A stretch of DNA of 64,000 bases from Variovorax sp. V93 (GTDB lineage Bacteria; Pseudomonadota; Gammaproteobacteria; Burkholderiales; Burkholderiaceae_C), in NCBI RefSeq assembly GCF_041154485.1, contig NZ_AP028669.1, positions 5,373,001-5,437,000 on the forward strand, in the 5' to 3' direction. The translations under genes were made by a program, and so were the position numbers. The notes under the pieces are model-generated. The model did not search any database and was not told the DNA's origin. It saw only the letters and a program-made list of their open reading frames with translations. Below are positions 7,945 through 16,388 of this stretch, one piece after another. Within the stretch, counting starts at the first letter, position 1; the number at the start of each line of letters is the position of its first letter.

Positions 7945-8940
7945 TTAGTCGATCTTCGCTCCCGAAGCCTTCACCACCGCCCCCATCGCATCCCAGTCCG
8001 CGCGCAGCAGCTTCTGGAACTCCTCCGCGCTTTGCGTGCGCGGCTCCACGCCCAGGCGCTTGAAGCGCTCCTGGATCGCCGGATCGGACAGCACCTTGTT
8101 GGTGGCCGCATTGAGGCGCTCGACCTCGGCCTTGGGCGTGCCCGCCGGCGCGAGCAGGCCGATCCATGAATCGAAGGCGTAGCCCGGCAGGCCGCTCTCG
8201 GCCACCGTCGGCAGGCTGGGCAGGAACGGGCTGCGCGCCTGGCCGGTGGACGCGAGCAGCTTCATGCGCGGATCGGCCTGGAAACCCATCACGCCGATGC
8301 TCGACGAGATCACGGCCTGCACGCGGCCCGCGAGCACCTCGTTGACGGCCTCGCCGGTCGACTTGGTCGGGATGTGCGTCATCTGCAGCCCCGCCTTGGC
8401 GAGGAACGACGCCATCGCCAGGTGCGTGGCGCTGCCGTTGCCGGCCGAGGCGTAGTTGTACTTGCCCGGATTGGCCTTGACCTCCTTGATGAAGTCCGCC
8501 GTGTTCGACACGTTGAGCCCGCTCGAGACCGCCAGCGCGTAGCCCGCGTTGCCGATGTTGGCCACGCCGACGAAATCCTTCAACGGGTCGTACGACAGCT
8601 TGCTGTACAGGAAGCCCGCGATGTTGTGGCTCGCGGCCGCGAGCACCAGCGTGTTGCCGTCCGGCGGCGCCTTGGCCACCGCCGCCGCGCCCACCGTGCC
8701 GCCCGCGCCCGCGCGGTTCTCGACGATGGCGCTGGCGTTGAGCGCCGCGCCCAGCTCGGCGTTGAAGGCGCGCGCCACCGTGTCCTGCACCGCGCCGGTG
8801 CCGAAGGGCACGACGATGTGGATCACGCGCTGCTGCGCGTGCACGGGCGCAAGGGCGCCGAGTGCCGCGGCGGCTGCAAGGGCAGCGAGCGAACGCCGGG
8901 TGAACAGGGTGGAGGTCATCGGGTTGGCCGCTTTCATCAT
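7945..8940 (-). CDS. Bug-family tripartite tricarboxylate transporter substrate-binding protein (TctC-like)
   Basis: A 331-residue extracytoplasmic solute receptor. The N-terminus has a twin-arginine-like TRRS followed by an alanine-rich hydrophobic segment that ends at HAQQ, a normal export signal for this family. The mature protein starts with IHIVVPFGTGAVQDTVARAF, a typical Bug opening. Another ATG seven codons in (MTSTLF) is an equally good start. Such receptors are massively expanded in Burkholderiales and usually lack dedicated membrane partners, as here. It is the last gene of the long minus-strand cluster, 27 bp after the M20 amidohydrolase. The ligand is unknown; a carboxylate from the pathway is likely. 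Confidence 0.88.
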   Translation of the reverse strand: MMKAANPMTSTLFTRRSLAALAAAAALGALAPVHAQQRVIHIVVPFGTGAVQDTVARAFNAELGAALNASAIVENRAGAGGTVGAAAVAKAPPDGNTLVLAAASHNIAGFLYSKLSYDPLKDFVGVANIGNAGYALAVSSGLNVSNTADFIKEVKANPGKYNYASAGNGSATHLAMASFLAKAGLQMTHIPTKSTGEAVNEVLAGRVQAVISSSIGVMGFQADPRMKLLASTGQARSPFLPSLPTVAESGLPGYAFDSWIGLLAPAGTPKAEVERLNAATNKVLSDPAIQERFKRLGVEPRTQSAEEFQKLLRADWDAMGAVVKASGAKID

Positions 8941-8967
8941 CGTCGTTGCAGTGGAAAATTTCTTCGC

Positions 8968-10173
8968 TCAGCCGCCCGGCGGCAGCCAGCGCTGCACCAG
9001 CTTCACGAAGTAGCTGGCGCCGATCGGAATGATCTCGTCGTTGAAGTCGAACGAGGTGTTGTGGATGATGCAAGGGCCGGGCCCGTGGCCGTCGAGCCGG
9101 TGGTCGCCGTCGCCATTGCCCAGGAAGGCGTAGCAGCCGGGCCGCGCGAGCAGCATGTGGGCAAAGTCCTCGGCGCCCATCACGGCGGGGAAGTTGTCGG
9201 TGACCATGCCATCGCCCACCACCTCGCGCATCACGCTGGCGGCAAAGCGCGCCTCGGCCGGGTGGTTGACCACCGGCGGCGAGGAGCGGTTGAAGAAGAC
9301 CTCGGCCGTGCAGCCATGCGCCGCGGCCACGCCCGCGGCCACTTCGCGCAGCCGCGCCTCGATCTTGTCGATGGCCTCGATGGAGAAGGTGCGGATGGTG
9401 CCGCCGACCGTGGCCACGTCGGGAATCACGTTGGGCGCATCCGAGCCCTGCAGCTGCGTGACCGCGAGCAGGGCGCGCTCGGTGCTCGGAATGGTGCGCG
9501 GCACGATGGTCTGCAGCTGCTGCGCGAGCGTGACCACCGCGGCCACCGGGTCGATGCCGGTGTGCGGCATCGAGGCATGCGTGCCGCGCCCATGCATGGT
9601 GATCCTGTAGGTGTTGCTCGAGGCCATCAGCGCGCCTTCGTTGAGCGCGAAGCGGCCCACGTCGCCGACGGGAAAGTTGTGCAGCGCAAAGACCGCGTCG
9701 CACGGGAAGCGCTCGAACAGGCCGTCCTGGATCATCTTCTTGGCGCCGGCCTTGCCCATCTCCTCGGCCGGCTGGAAGATGAAATGCACGGTGCCGTCGA
9801 AATCGTCGGGCCCCTGCTGCGACAGGTGCCAGGCGGCGGCCAGCAGCATGGTGGTGTGGCCGTCGTGGCCGCAGGCGTGCATGCGGCCGGTGTGGGTGGA
9901 CTTGTGGGCGAACTCGTTGGCCTCGTGCAGCGGCAGCGCGTCCATGTCGGCGCGCAGGCCGATGGTGCGTGTGCCGGTGCCCTTGCGCAGCACGCCGACC
10001 AGGCCGGTGCCGGCAATGCCGCGGTGCACCTCGATGCCCCATTCGGCGAGCAGGCCCGCCACCTTCTCGGAGGTGCGGTGCTCCTCGAAGCCGAGTTCGG
10101 GATGGGCGTGGATGTCGCGCCGGATATCGACGAAGCGGGAGACGCTGTTGGCAAAGGAGTCGACGATGTTCAT
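8968..10173 (-). CDS. M20 family amidohydrolase (hippurate hydrolase / N-acyl-amino-acid hydrolase-like)
   Basis: A 401-residue metal-dependent amidohydrolase. The family metal-site pattern is present: C101 and H103 in MHACGHDGH, the catalytic glutamate pair at 137-138 in FQPAEEMG, and HASMPHTGIDP in the lid domain. It would remove an acyl group from an N-acylated amino acid or amine. It sits between the Bug receptor and the phospholyase-like enzyme and has no signal peptide, so it acts in the cytoplasm. In context it could deacylate an imported substrate or intermediate. Indole-3-acetyl-amino-acid hydrolase or hippurate hydrolase are alternatives that sequence alone cannot exclude. Confidence 0.87.
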   Translation of the reverse strand: MNIVDSFANSVSRFVDIRRDIHAHPELGFEEHRTSEKVAGLLAEWGIEVHRGIAGTGLVGVLRKGTGTRTIGLRADMDALPLHEANEFAHKSTHTGRMHACGHDGHTTMLLAAAWHLSQQGPDDFDGTVHFIFQPAEEMGKAGAKKMIQDGLFERFPCDAVFALHNFPVGDVGRFALNEGALMASSNTYRITMHGRGTHASMPHTGIDPVAAVVTLAQQLQTIVPRTIPSTERALLAVTQLQGSDAPNVIPDVATVGGTIRTFSIEAIDKIEARLREVAAGVAAAHGCTAEVFFNRSSPPVVNHPAEARFAASVMREVVGDGMVTDNFPAVMGAEDFAHMLLARPGCYAFLGNGDGDHRLDGHGPGPCIIHNTSFDFNDEIIPIGASYFVKLVQRWLPPGG

Positions 10174-10238
10174 GGTGGCAAGGGTCGTGGGGGGCGAACG
10201 ATTCTGGCGCAAGGCGGCGATCGGCGCCATGCGATCGG

Positions 10239-11522
10239 TCAGAGGCCGGCCAGCACCTGGTCGAGCGTCTCGACCAGCAGGTCGGCGTTGGCTTCGGAAA
10301 ACACCAGCGGCGGGCGGATCTTGAGCGTGTTGGCATGTTCGCCGGTGGCGCTCAGCAGCACCTGCCGCTCGCGCAGGCCGTTGACGATGCGCGCGGCTTC
10401 CGCGGTGGCGGGCGTGCGGGCGCGGCGGTCCGTGACGAGCTCCACGCCCACGAAGAGGCCCGCGCCGCGCACGTCGCCGATCAGCGCATGGCGCTCGGCG
10501 AGCTTCGCGATCTGCGCACGCAGGTAACGGCCGACGCGCTGCGCATTGGCCATCAGGCCTTCGCGCTCGATCACGTCGAGCACCGCCATGCCCGCGGCCA
10601 TCGAGACCGGGTTGCCGCCGAAGGTGTTGAAGTAGCGGCACTCGCGGCCGAAGGCGGCCAGCACCCCGGGCCGCACCGCGAGGCCGGCCAGCGGGTGGCC
10701 GGCGCCGAGCGGCTTGCCCATGGTGACGATGTCGGGCACCCCGCCATGCCGCTGGAAGCCCCAGAACGCATCGCCGGTGCGGCCGAGGCCGGGCTGCACT
10801 TCGTCGGCGATGAAGAGTCCGCCGGCTTCGCGCACCGCGTCCACCGCCTCGGCCATGAAGCCCGGCGGGTCGGTGAAGATGCCGTCGCTCGAAAACACGG
10901 TATCCACCATCAGCGCGGCCGGGCGCATGCCGTGCGCCTTGAGGTCCGCGATGGCCTCGCGCACGCCGTTCGCGAACGCGCGGCCCAGTTCGCCGGGCGC
11001 GATGCGGTAGCTGTCGGGTGCCGGCACGGTGCGCACTGCGTCGCCGAGCTGCACGAATTTGCCGAGCGAAGGCGAGGCCTCGGCAATCGACGCGGTGACG
11101 CCGTGGTACGCGAAGCGCGTGACGATCAGCCCCTCGGCCCGGGTGTGCGCGCGTGCGATGCGCATCGCGAGGTCGTTGGCCTCGCTGCCGGTGCAGGTGA
11201 ACATCGCATGCGCGAGTTCGGCCGGCAGGGTGGCGAGCAGCCGCTCGGCGTAGTCGAGCACGCCTTCGTGCAGGTAGCGCGTGTGGGTGTTGAGCACGCC
11301 GGCCTGGCGCGCGATGGCCTCGACCACGTGCGGATGGCAATGGCCGACCGAAGCGACGTTGTTGTAGGCGTCGAGATGGGGCCGGCCCTCGGCGTCGTAC
11401 AGCCACACGCCTTCGCCGCGCACCGGATGCAGCGGCGTGTCGTAGAACAGGCGGTAGGCCGGGCCGAGCACGCGCGCGCGGCGCTCGACGAGGGCCTGGG
11501 TCGAGGGGGCGAGGGAAGTCAT
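10239..11522 (-). CDS. Class III aminotransferase-fold PLP enzyme, AGXT2L/phospholyase-like
   Basis: A 427-residue PLP enzyme. K270 in [11 protein letters not shown] is the Schiff-base lysine and D240 in IADEVQ the pyridine-nitrogen aspartate. Several stretches match my recollection of the ethanolamine-phosphate and phosphohydroxylysine phospholyases rather than GABA aminotransferases: [43 protein letters not shown] and RTPATAEA. Those enzymes release phosphate and ammonia from an O-phosphorylated amino alcohol to give an aldehyde. A kinase of the hydroxylysine-kinase type lies 10 bp upstream, which strongly supports a phospholyase role. An ordinary omega-aminotransferase is the alternative. 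Confidence 0.8.
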   Translation of the reverse strand: MTSLAPSTQALVERRARVLGPAYRLFYDTPLHPVRGEGVWLYDAEGRPHLDAYNNVASVGHCHPHVVEAIARQAGVLNTHTRYLHEGVLDYAERLLATLPAELAHAMFTCTGSEANDLAMRIARAHTRAEGLIVTRFAYHGVTASIAEASPSLGKFVQLGDAVRTVPAPDSYRIAPGELGRAFANGVREAIADLKAHGMRPAALMVDTVFSSDGIFTDPPGFMAEAVDAVREAGGLFIADEVQPGLGRTGDAFWGFQRHGGVPDIVTMGKPLGAGHPLAGLAVRPGVLAAFGRECRYFNTFGGNPVSMAAGMAVLDVIEREGLMANAQRVGRYLRAQIAKLAERHALIGDVRGAGLFVGVELVTDRRARTPATAEAARIVNGLRERQVLLSATGEHANTLKIRPPLVFSEANADLLVETLDQVLAGL

Positions 11523-11532
11523 GGGCGATCTC

Positions 11533-12591
11533 TCAGAGCTTCAGCGCGCGGCGAAAGGCTGCTGTCGCCGCGGCGCTGCCGACGCGCTCGCAGGCCTGCA
11601 GCCGCGCCCACGACAGCGGGTTGTTGCGCAGCAGGTAGGGCGCGTTCTCGGGATAGCGCGCGGCGCGCCAGCCGCTGATGGCCACCACCATCACGAGCCG
11701 CGCCGTGATCAGGTCGAACAGCACGCCCGCCTCCGCTGGCGACAGCGGCCGCACCGCGTGGTACGCGGCGACCAGCGGCACGATGGCCGCGAGCGGATCG
11801 CCGTCGGTGCCGGCCTGGTAGGCGGCAGCCACGGCCAGGTCGTTGATGCACGGCGCGCGGACCATGTCGCCGAAGTCGAGGATCGCGGCAATGCGGTCGG
11901 TGTCGGCCGGGTCGACCAGCAGGTTGTAGATGTTGAAGTCGTTGTGGATCGGCTGCGCGGGCAGCGTGCGCAGCACCGGCTTGGCGTCGCGCTCGAAACG
12001 GTCGAGCGCGGCGGCGGCCAGCGCGCGGCGCTCGGGCTCGGCGATGTGCGCGAGCAGGCCGCGCACGCTGTCGGCGCGCTGCAGGTCCCAGGGCAGCGGC
12101 AGTTCGCCGGCCGGGTGCTCGAAGCCCGCAAGCGCGAGGTCGAGCCGGGCCAGCATGCGCGCGAGGTTCTGCTGCTGCCGCGGCGTACGCGGCGCCTCGG
12201 GCAGCGGCAGGCCGGGCAGGTAGCTGAAGAGGCGCACCACGCGCGGCAGGCCGTCGCCCGGGTCGCAGACGAAGGAAGCGGCGCCCTCGCGCGTCGGCAC
12301 GATGCGCTGCACCGGCAGGCCGGGGTCGGTGGCCGCGAGGTGCAGCAGCGCCTGGGTCTGGAAGTCGGCGACCTGCGCGGTCTCGGCCGGGTGCGAGATC
12401 TTCAGCATGAAGCGGGCGCCGTCGGCCGCACGCTCGAGCCGGTAGTTGCGATCGCGCTCGCCGGTCAGCGGCTTCATGTCGCCTTCGATGCCGTAGCGCT
12501 CGCGCGCGAGCTCGCGCACCCAGGCGTCGTCGAGCGCGGGCGAGGCTTCGCTGAGCACCTGCGCGTCGGTAAAGTCCGCAGTTGGCGTCAT
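11533..12591 (-). CDS. APH-fold small-molecule kinase, hydroxylysine kinase-like
   Basis: A 352-residue aminoglycoside-phosphotransferase-fold kinase. The catalytic loop IHNDFNIYNLL has D218 as base, and ILDFGD (D239) binds metal. An N-lobe motif GERDRNYRL precedes FMLKIS (lysine 64), as in the HYKK/AGPHD1 group. It overlaps the upstream deacetylase gene by 4 bp and precedes the phospholyase-like gene by 10 bp. A kinase plus a phospholyase is the two-step route that converts hydroxylysine to aminoadipate semialdehyde in animals; the same chemistry on hydroxylysine or another amino alcohol is inferred here. Homoserine or aminoglycoside kinase activity would not explain the neighbours. Confidence 0.8.
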   Translation of the reverse strand: MTPTADFTDAQVLSEASPALDDAWVRELARERYGIEGDMKPLTGERDRNYRLERAADGARFMLKISHPAETAQVADFQTQALLHLAATDPGLPVQRIVPTREGAASFVCDPGDGLPRVVRLFSYLPGLPLPEAPRTPRQQQNLARMLARLDLALAGFEHPAGELPLPWDLQRADSVRGLLAHIAEPERRALAAAALDRFERDAKPVLRTLPAQPIHNDFNIYNLLVDPADTDRIAAILDFGDMVRAPCINDLAVAAAYQAGTDGDPLAAIVPLVAAYHAVRPLSPAEAGVLFDLITARLVMVVAISGWRAARYPENAPYLLRNNPLSWARLQACERVGSAAATAAFRRALKL

Positions 12592-13616
12592 GCTGCGCTT
12601 TCAAAACCGCGCAGCGCACTCGCGATGTTCGGGCCGAGGTCGTCGGAGAGGTAACCGCCTTCCTGCACCAGCACCGTGGGCAGGCCCAGGTGCGCGATCT
12701 CGGCCAGCAGTACCGCGAAGCCGGCGGTCTGGATCTTCATGCCCTTGTAGGGATCGCGCTCGTGCGCGTCGAGTCCCAGCGCCACCACCAGCGCGCCGGG
12801 CGCATAGGCGCGGATGCTGTCGCAGGCATCGCGCAACGCGGGCAGGTAGCCGTCGATGTCGGTGCCCAGCGGCAGCGGCTTGTTGATGTTGTACCCCAGG
12901 CCTTCGCCTTCGCCGCGCTCGTGCGCATGGCCGATGAAGAAGGGCGTGAAGTTGCGCGGATCGCCGTGCAGCGAAATGGTCAGCACGTCGGCGCGGCCGT
13001 AGAAGATGCCCTGCGTGCCGTTGCCGTGGTGCACGTCGATGTCGAGGATGGCCACGCGGTCGTGCACGCCGCGCAGGTGCTGCGCGGCAATGGCCACGTT
13101 GTTGAGATAGCAGAAGCCGTTGGCGCGGTCGGCATAGGCGTGGTGGCCGGGCGGGCGGCACAGCGCATAGGCCGCGCGCTCGCCGTCGAGCACGAGCTGC
13201 GCCGCATGCGTGGCCATGTTCGCCGAGGCGATGGCGGCCTCCCAGGTGCGTGGTCCGATGGAGCAGGCGTTGTCGCCCATGTGGAAGCCGGCCTGGCCGA
13301 CCACGCTGTCGGGGTAGGTGCAGGGCTGGCCCGGGAAGGGGTGGATGTTGGGCATCACTTCTTCCGACGGGTCGTCCAGCAGCTGCCAGCGCGCGTAGGC
13401 GGTTTCGAGGAAGCGCAGGTACTCGGGCGTGTGGATGGCGGCGCGCGGGCCGGCGCCGAAGTCGCGCGTGGCGACGATCTCGTGGCCTTCCTGCTGCACC
13501 GCCTCGAGCAGGCGGAATGCACGCTCGGGCTGCTCGTTGCTGCGCTTGAGCTTGCCGCGCACCATGAAGAGCTGCGGGTCGTGGTCCTTGTGGGTATCGC
13601 TGTAGACGACTTTCAT
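12588..13616 (-). CDS. Histone-deacetylase-family amidohydrolase, acetylpolyamine amidohydrolase-like (copy 1)
   Basis: A 342-residue zinc deacetylase. The zinc ligands are D194 and H196 in LDIDVHHGNG and D283 in LGLDAHERDP; the paired catalytic histidines are H158-H159 in RPPGHHA. The opening KVVYSDTHKDHDP and the length match the Mycoplana-type acetylpolyamine amidohydrolase group rather than AcuC. It should remove acetyl from an N-acetylated amine or polyamine, in the cytoplasm. It overlaps the kinase start by 4 bp, coupling deacetylation with the kinase/phospholyase step. A second, diverged copy lies 1.7 kb upstream in the same cluster, so the two probably have different substrates. Confidence 0.87.
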   Translation of the reverse strand: MKVVYSDTHKDHDPQLFMVRGKLKRSNEQPERAFRLLEAVQQEGHEIVATRDFGAGPRAAIHTPEYLRFLETAYARWQLLDDPSEEVMPNIHPFPGQPCTYPDSVVGQAGFHMGDNACSIGPRTWEAAIASANMATHAAQLVLDGERAAYALCRPPGHHAYADRANGFCYLNNVAIAAQHLRGVHDRVAILDIDVHHGNGTQGIFYGRADVLTISLHGDPRNFTPFFIGHAHERGEGEGLGYNINKPLPLGTDIDGYLPALRDACDSIRAYAPGALVVALGLDAHERDPYKGMKIQTAGFAVLLAEIAHLGLPTVLVQEGGYLSDDLGPNIASALRGFESAA

Positions 13617-13634
13617 CGGTGTGTCTCTCCGGTC

Positions 13635-14363
13635 TCAGGCATGGGCGGGAAGGGGCGCGGCGCCGTGCTGCTTCATGAACAGCGCGCGCACGTGCTGCCA
13701 GGCGTCTTCCAGGTGCACGCGCATCGCGGCCTTGGCGGCCTCGGGGTCGCGGCGCACCAGCGCATCGACGATGGGGCGGTGGGTCTCGGCCATGGCGGTG
13801 GGGTCGTGGTAGACCGCGTCGATCAGCGCGATGATCATCTGCATCTCGGTCTGCGTGTTCATGAAGATGCGGTGCAGGTGCGCATTGCCCGACAGCTCGC
13901 AGATCAGCGTGTGCAGCGCCAGGTCGTTGGCGATGCGGTGGTGCTGCGGCTGCGTGTTGGCCTCGCGCACCATGGCCTCGACCAGCGCCTGCACGCGCGC
14001 GATGCCCGCGTCGTCGGCCTTGCGGCAGGCCAGCTCGATGGAGGTGAGTTCAAGGCTCAGGCGCACCTCGAACAAATCGTCGATCTCCTGCACGCTGATG
14101 GTCCGCACCGCGAAGCCGTGGCGCGGTTTGGCCACCAGCACGCCCTGGCGTTCGAGCCGCCGCGCCGCCTCGCGCACCGGCGCGCGGCTCACGCCCATGC
14201 GGCGCGCGATGTCGGCCTCGACGATGCGGCTGCCGGGGGCCAGCCGTCCTTCGACGATGGCGCGCGTCAGCTGGGCCTCGACCAGCCCGACGAGGTCGGT
14301 CGACTCGACCGACTCGAACAGGGCCGCGTCGGCAGAAGGAGGAGTGGTTATGGAAGTTGCCAT
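13635..14363 (-). CDS. GntR family (FCD-domain) transcriptional regulator of the long catabolic cluster
   Basis: A 242-residue regulator with a winged helix at about residues 30-95 (GSRIVEADIARRMGVSRAPV) and a C-terminal FCD ligand domain. It lies inside the long minus-strand cluster, between the EamA transporter and deacetylase copy 1, 18 bp from the latter. It is therefore likely to sense a pathway intermediate and control the whole cluster, with a possible target at the GACTGT/ACAGTC half-sites ahead of the class II aldolase gene. That assignment is inference. It differs clearly from the hydroxyproline regulator, so the two clusters are probably induced separately. Confidence 0.88.
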   Translation of the reverse strand: MATSITTPPSADAALFESVESTDLVGLVEAQLTRAIVEGRLAPGSRIVEADIARRMGVSRAPVREAARRLERQGVLVAKPRHGFAVRTISVQEIDDLFEVRLSLELTSIELACRKADDAGIARVQALVEAMVREANTQPQHHRIANDLALHTLICELSGNAHLHRIFMNTQTEMQMIIALIDAVYHDPTAMAETHRPIVDALVRRDPEAAKAAMRVHLEDAWQHVRALFMKQHGAAPLPAHA

Positions 14364-14406
14364 GTTGCTTGTCTCGTCATTGGGATGCTGCGCCAGGGGC
14401 GATTCT

Positions 14407-15333
14407 TCACCGGATGGCGTCCGGCGCGGCCGGTGCGATCTTCAGGCCCCGCCCCGCGCGCGCCAGGTAGATGCCCGCCGCCATGATCAGCGCGATGCCG
14501 GCCATCGCGATCGCGTCGGGCGGCCGGCGGAACCAGAAGGTGCTGAAGGCCACGGCCAGCAGCAGCTGGAAGTAGTTGAGCGGCGCGAGCGTGGAAGCCT
14601 CCACGCGCTCGAAGGCGGCCAGCAGCAGCCATTGCGCCGCCGCGCTGCAGGCGCCGCCCGCGAGCAGCAGCGCCACGTCGCCCCAGGGCGGCTGCTGGGC
14701 CGGCAGGAAGAAGGGCGCGGGAAGCAGCGTGACGACGAAGCAGGCCAGCGCGGTCCAGGCGTACTGCACCGGCCCCGCGACCAGGCCCGCGAGCCGCCGC
14801 GTGAGCAGCTGGAAGATGGCATAGCAGACGGCGGCCACGGCCATCAGCACCGTGCCGAGCAGCGGCAGGTCGGCCCCCGGCCGCACGATCAGCAGCATGC
14901 CGCCGAAGCCGACCGTCACCGCCACCCAGCGGCTGCGCCGCACCTGCTCGCCCAGCAGCCACGGCGACAGCGCCACCATCAGGAGCGGCGCGGTGAAGTA
15001 GATGGCCGTGGCCTCGGCCAGCGGCATCCAGATCAGCGCGGTCATGAAGCAGGTGGCCACCGTCGCGAGCATCAGGCCGCGCAGCAGCAGCAGGGGCTTG
15101 TGCGGCGTGCGCCACATGCGCAGGTCGCCATGGCGCAGCAGCATCGCAAAGGCAATGCCGCTCACCGCGACATAGCGCATCACGTTGACGAAGGGCGCCG
15201 GGTAGAACTGCAGCATGTACTTGCAGAACGCGTCGTAGGAGGCAAAGGCCACCAGCGCGCAGAAGAACAGCGCCACGCCGGCGCGTCTGGAACCCGCCGG
15301 ACGCAATGAGAGAGCCGTGGCGGCGGTGCTCAT
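14407..15333 (-). CDS. EamA/DMT-family membrane transporter
   Basis: A 308-residue protein with about ten hydrophobic segments arranged as two EamA repeats, for example FFCALVAFASYDAFCKYML near the start and ALIMAAGIYLARAGRGL near the end. Members export or exchange amino acids, metabolites or drugs. Its ATG overlaps the stop of deacetylase copy 2 (ATGA), so it belongs to the same transcript. A role in exporting a toxic amine or balancing an intermediate is plausible, but nothing in the sequence fixes the substrate. Confidence 0.87.
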   Translation of the reverse strand: MSTAATALSLRPAGSRRAGVALFFCALVAFASYDAFCKYMLQFYPAPFVNVMRYVAVSGIAFAMLLRHGDLRMWRTPHKPLLLLRGLMLATVATCFMTALIWMPLAEATAIYFTAPLLMVALSPWLLGEQVRRSRWVAVTVGFGGMLLIVRPGADLPLLGTVLMAVAAVCYAIFQLLTRRLAGLVAGPVQYAWTALACFVVTLLPAPFFLPAQQPPWGDVALLLAGGACSAAAQWLLLAAFERVEASTLAPLNYFQLLLAVAFSTFWFRRPPDAIAMAGIALIMAAGIYLARAGRGLKIAPAAPDAIR

Positions 15334-16388
15334 CGCGCGGCCTGGAAGCCCTGCAGGAAATTGTCGAGTGCGGGGCCGATGGCCTCGACCATGTAGCCGC
15401 CTTCCTGCACGATCACCGTGGGCAGCTTCAGCGCGCCGACGCGCTCGCCGATGTGGCGGTAGGCGTCGAGGTCGAGCTTCAGCACGCTGATGGGGTCGTC
15501 CTTGTAGCTGTCGAAGCCGAGCGCGAGCACCAGCGCCTTCGGCGCGAATTCGCGCAGCGCGGCCGCGCCTTCATCCACCGCCTGCAGGAACGCCGCGTTG
15601 TCCGCGCCGTGCGCGAGCGGCAGGTTCAGGTTGAAGCCTTCGCCCGCGCCCGTGCCGCGCTCGTGCGCGTAGCCGGTGTAGAACGGGTAGTAGCCCGAGG
15701 GATCGGCATGCGTCGACACGGTCAGCACGTCGCCGCGCGCATAGAAGATGTTCTGCGTGCCGTCGCCGTGGTGCGCATCGACGTCGAACACCGCCACGCG
15801 GCCGTGCCGCCCGCAGAGGCGCTGCGCTGCGATGGCGCTGTTGTTGATGTAGCAGAAGCCGCCCGTGCGGTCGCGGTGCGCGTGGTGGCCCGAGGGGCGG
15901 CACAGCGCGTAGGCCGCGTCGCCGCTTTCCAGCACCGCATCGGCGGCGGCCACCGCGGTGTGGGCCGAGCGCAGGATCGAGCGCCAGGTGTGCGGGCCGA
16001 GCGGGCACGAGAGGTCGCTGATGTAGTAGCCCGTGCGCGCCACCAGCGAGGGCGAAGGACAGGGCGCGCGCGCCACGCCCGGCGTGCCGTTGTAGTAGGG
16101 CGAGAGGTTCGGCAGCACCTCGATGCCGGGCTCCACGCCGGGCACCTTCAGTTCGCGCCACAGCGCGTAGGCGGTTTCCAGGTAATCGAGGTAGTCGGCG
16201 CTGTGCACGGCTTCGAGCGGCGCGCGGCCATAGTCCCGCGGCTCGGCCAGCGCAATGCCGCGCAGGGCCAGCGCGTCGCGCAGCGCATGCGCGCGGCTTG
16301 GCAGGTCGGTCGGCTTGCAGATGCGGCCCAGCCGCATGAACTGCTGCGGATCGTGCAGCAGCTGCTCGTCGGTGAAAAAGGCCTTCAC
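15330..16388 (-). CDS. Histone-deacetylase-family amidohydrolase, acetylpolyamine amidohydrolase-like (copy 2)
   Basis: A 352-residue paralogue of the deacetylase at 12588-13616. Zinc ligands are D204 and H206 in FDVDAHHGDG and D293 in LGFDSYKDDP; catalytic H168-H169 lie in RPSGHHA. Translation starts at a GTG that overlaps the stop of the upstream aminotransferase (GTGA), and its stop overlaps the EamA start. A second deacetylase with a changed first-shell region (PSGHH instead of PPGHH, DAHHGDG instead of DVHHGNG) suggests different acyl substrates. Cytoplasmic; no signal peptide. Confidence 0.87.
   Translation of the reverse strand: MKAFFTDEQLLHDPQQFMRLGRICKPTDLPSRAHALRDALALRGIALAEPRDYGRAPLEAVHSADYLDYLETAYALWRELKVPGVEPGIEVLPNLSPYYNGTPGVARAPCPSPSLVARTGYYISDLSCPLGPHTWRSILRSAHTAVAAADAVLESGDAAYALCRPSGHHAHRDRTGGFCYINNSAIAAQRLCGRHGRVAVFDVDAHHGDGTQNIFYARGDVLTVSTHADPSGYYPFYTGYAHERGTGAGEGFNLNLPLAHGADNAAFLQAVDEGAAALREFAPKALVLALGFDSYKDDPISVLKLDLDAYRHIGERVGALKLPTVIVQEGGYMVEAIGPALDNFLQGFQAAR

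Noticed and set aside
7754..10336. Open frames spanning the Bug receptor and M20 genes
   Set aside because: They are low-complexity arginine-rich translations in the wrong frame of two well-supported genes.
12588..16388. AcuC (acetoin utilisation) assignment for the two deacetylases
   Set aside because: Opening residues, length and context match acetylpolyamine amidohydrolases; no acs or acetoin genes are nearby.
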